Source: Paracoccus sp. UBA889
Lineage (GTDB): Bacteria; Pseudomonadota; Alphaproteobacteria; Rhodobacterales; Rhodobacteraceae
Assembly (NCBI GenBank): GCA_002294185.1
Contig: DBFD01000021.1
Coordinates: 1-40,922, forward strand
Length of the DNA: 40,922 bases
Direction: 5' to 3'
A program made the translations under genes and the position numbers. The notes under the pieces were generated by a model, which was given only the letters and a program-made list of their open reading frames with translations, searched no databases and had not been told where the DNA came from. Position 1 is the first letter of the stretch. Each line of letters begins with the position of its first letter. Positions 40,755 through 40,922 of the stretch are shown here, one piece after another.

Positions 40755-40922
40755 CTGCCGCCCCCCCCCACGCAGGCCGAGCCCCGACTGGCGTGCGTCC
40801 TGCCCGAGATGACGCTCGCGGACCTGCCGGTGTTCGTTCTCACGCACGAAAAATTCCGTGCCCTGTCTCGGATTCGCGCGGTCTTCGATGCGCTGGTCCA
40901 GAGAGCGGAAGACGTGACCGTG
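40755..40922 (+). pseudogene. LysR-type regulator, 3' part only (runs off the window)
   Basis: From about 40773 the frame reads VLPEMTLADLP, then VFVLTHEKFRALSRIRAVFD and ALVQRAED. This is the C-terminal end of a LysR effector-binding domain. Upstream the frame is open only back to a TGA at 40713-40715 and passes a run of nine C (40761-40769). No helix-turn-helix or earlier LysR sequence is recognisable in any frame nearby. Hence it is a truncated remnant, or a gene broken by a frameshift or rearrangement. The stop lies beyond the window. Confidence 0.6.

Overview
The window is GC-rich, densely coded DNA with many 4-nt start/stop overlaps. Its gene content (C-P lyase genes, TRAP uptake coupled to uronate catabolism, class-III aminotransferase and Dpp-type ABC genes, a Cu/cytochrome assembly set with SCO and caa3-type CtaG) suggests an alphaproteobacterium of the Rhodobacterales, Paracoccus-like. 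That placement is inferred from gene families and composition, not from a marker gene. No rRNA, tRNA, CRISPR array, integrase or insertion sequence was recognised.

Layout. (1) 1-1572: 3' end of a phosphonate C-P lyase cluster. The first ORF joins the C-terminal part of PhnK in frame to the C-terminal part of PhnN, followed by an intact phnM. (2) 1576-13615: a complete hexuronate and unsaturated-uronate catabolic locus. A leftward GntR regulator-uxuA-kdgK operon diverges from a rightward uxaC-TRAP(PQM)-kdgF-kduI-kduD-uxuB-uxaA operon, with facing promoters overlapping a dyad at 4498-4513. All branches meet at KDG and then KDPG. (3) 13733-26074: a second catabolic locus. A leftward operon (class-III aminotransferase/phospho-lyase-like, APH-fold kinase, M20 deacylase, ThDP enzyme, HDAC/acetylpolyamine amidohydrolase) diverges from a GntR regulator and a peptide-type ABC importer. 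Its substrate is unknown; this is the best candidate here for an undescribed pathway. (4) 26296-40321: a copper and envelope redox island. It holds an 850-aa epimerase-SPW-VKOR-SPW fusion, tiny related membrane peptides, a beta-propeller, a DUF411 protein, a cytochrome c, CcmG/DsbE, a Met-rich protein, SCO, CcdA, a zf-TFIIB protein, a CDF exporter and two CtaG paralogues. Up to four MerR/CueR-type promoters with a 19-bp -35/-10 spacer punctuate it, but no MerR-family gene lies inside the window. (5) 40322-40922: mostly unassignable sequence ending in the 3' part of a LysR-type gene.

How the parts work together. In region 2, TRAP-imported uronates are isomerised (UxaC), reduced (UxuB), dehydrated (UxuA, UxaA) and phosphorylated (KdgK), while KdgF, KduI and KduD process 4,5-unsaturated uronates released by lyases. 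No lyase and no KDPG aldolase is in the window. In region 3, acylated amines or peptides may be imported, deacylated and then phosphorylated and eliminated. In region 4, MerR-type metal sensing probably drives a set that handles periplasmic copper and thiol redox and delivers copper to respiratory oxidases. Perfect stem-loops after both substrate-binding-protein genes and a large nested inverted repeat before SCO suggest post-transcriptional tuning.
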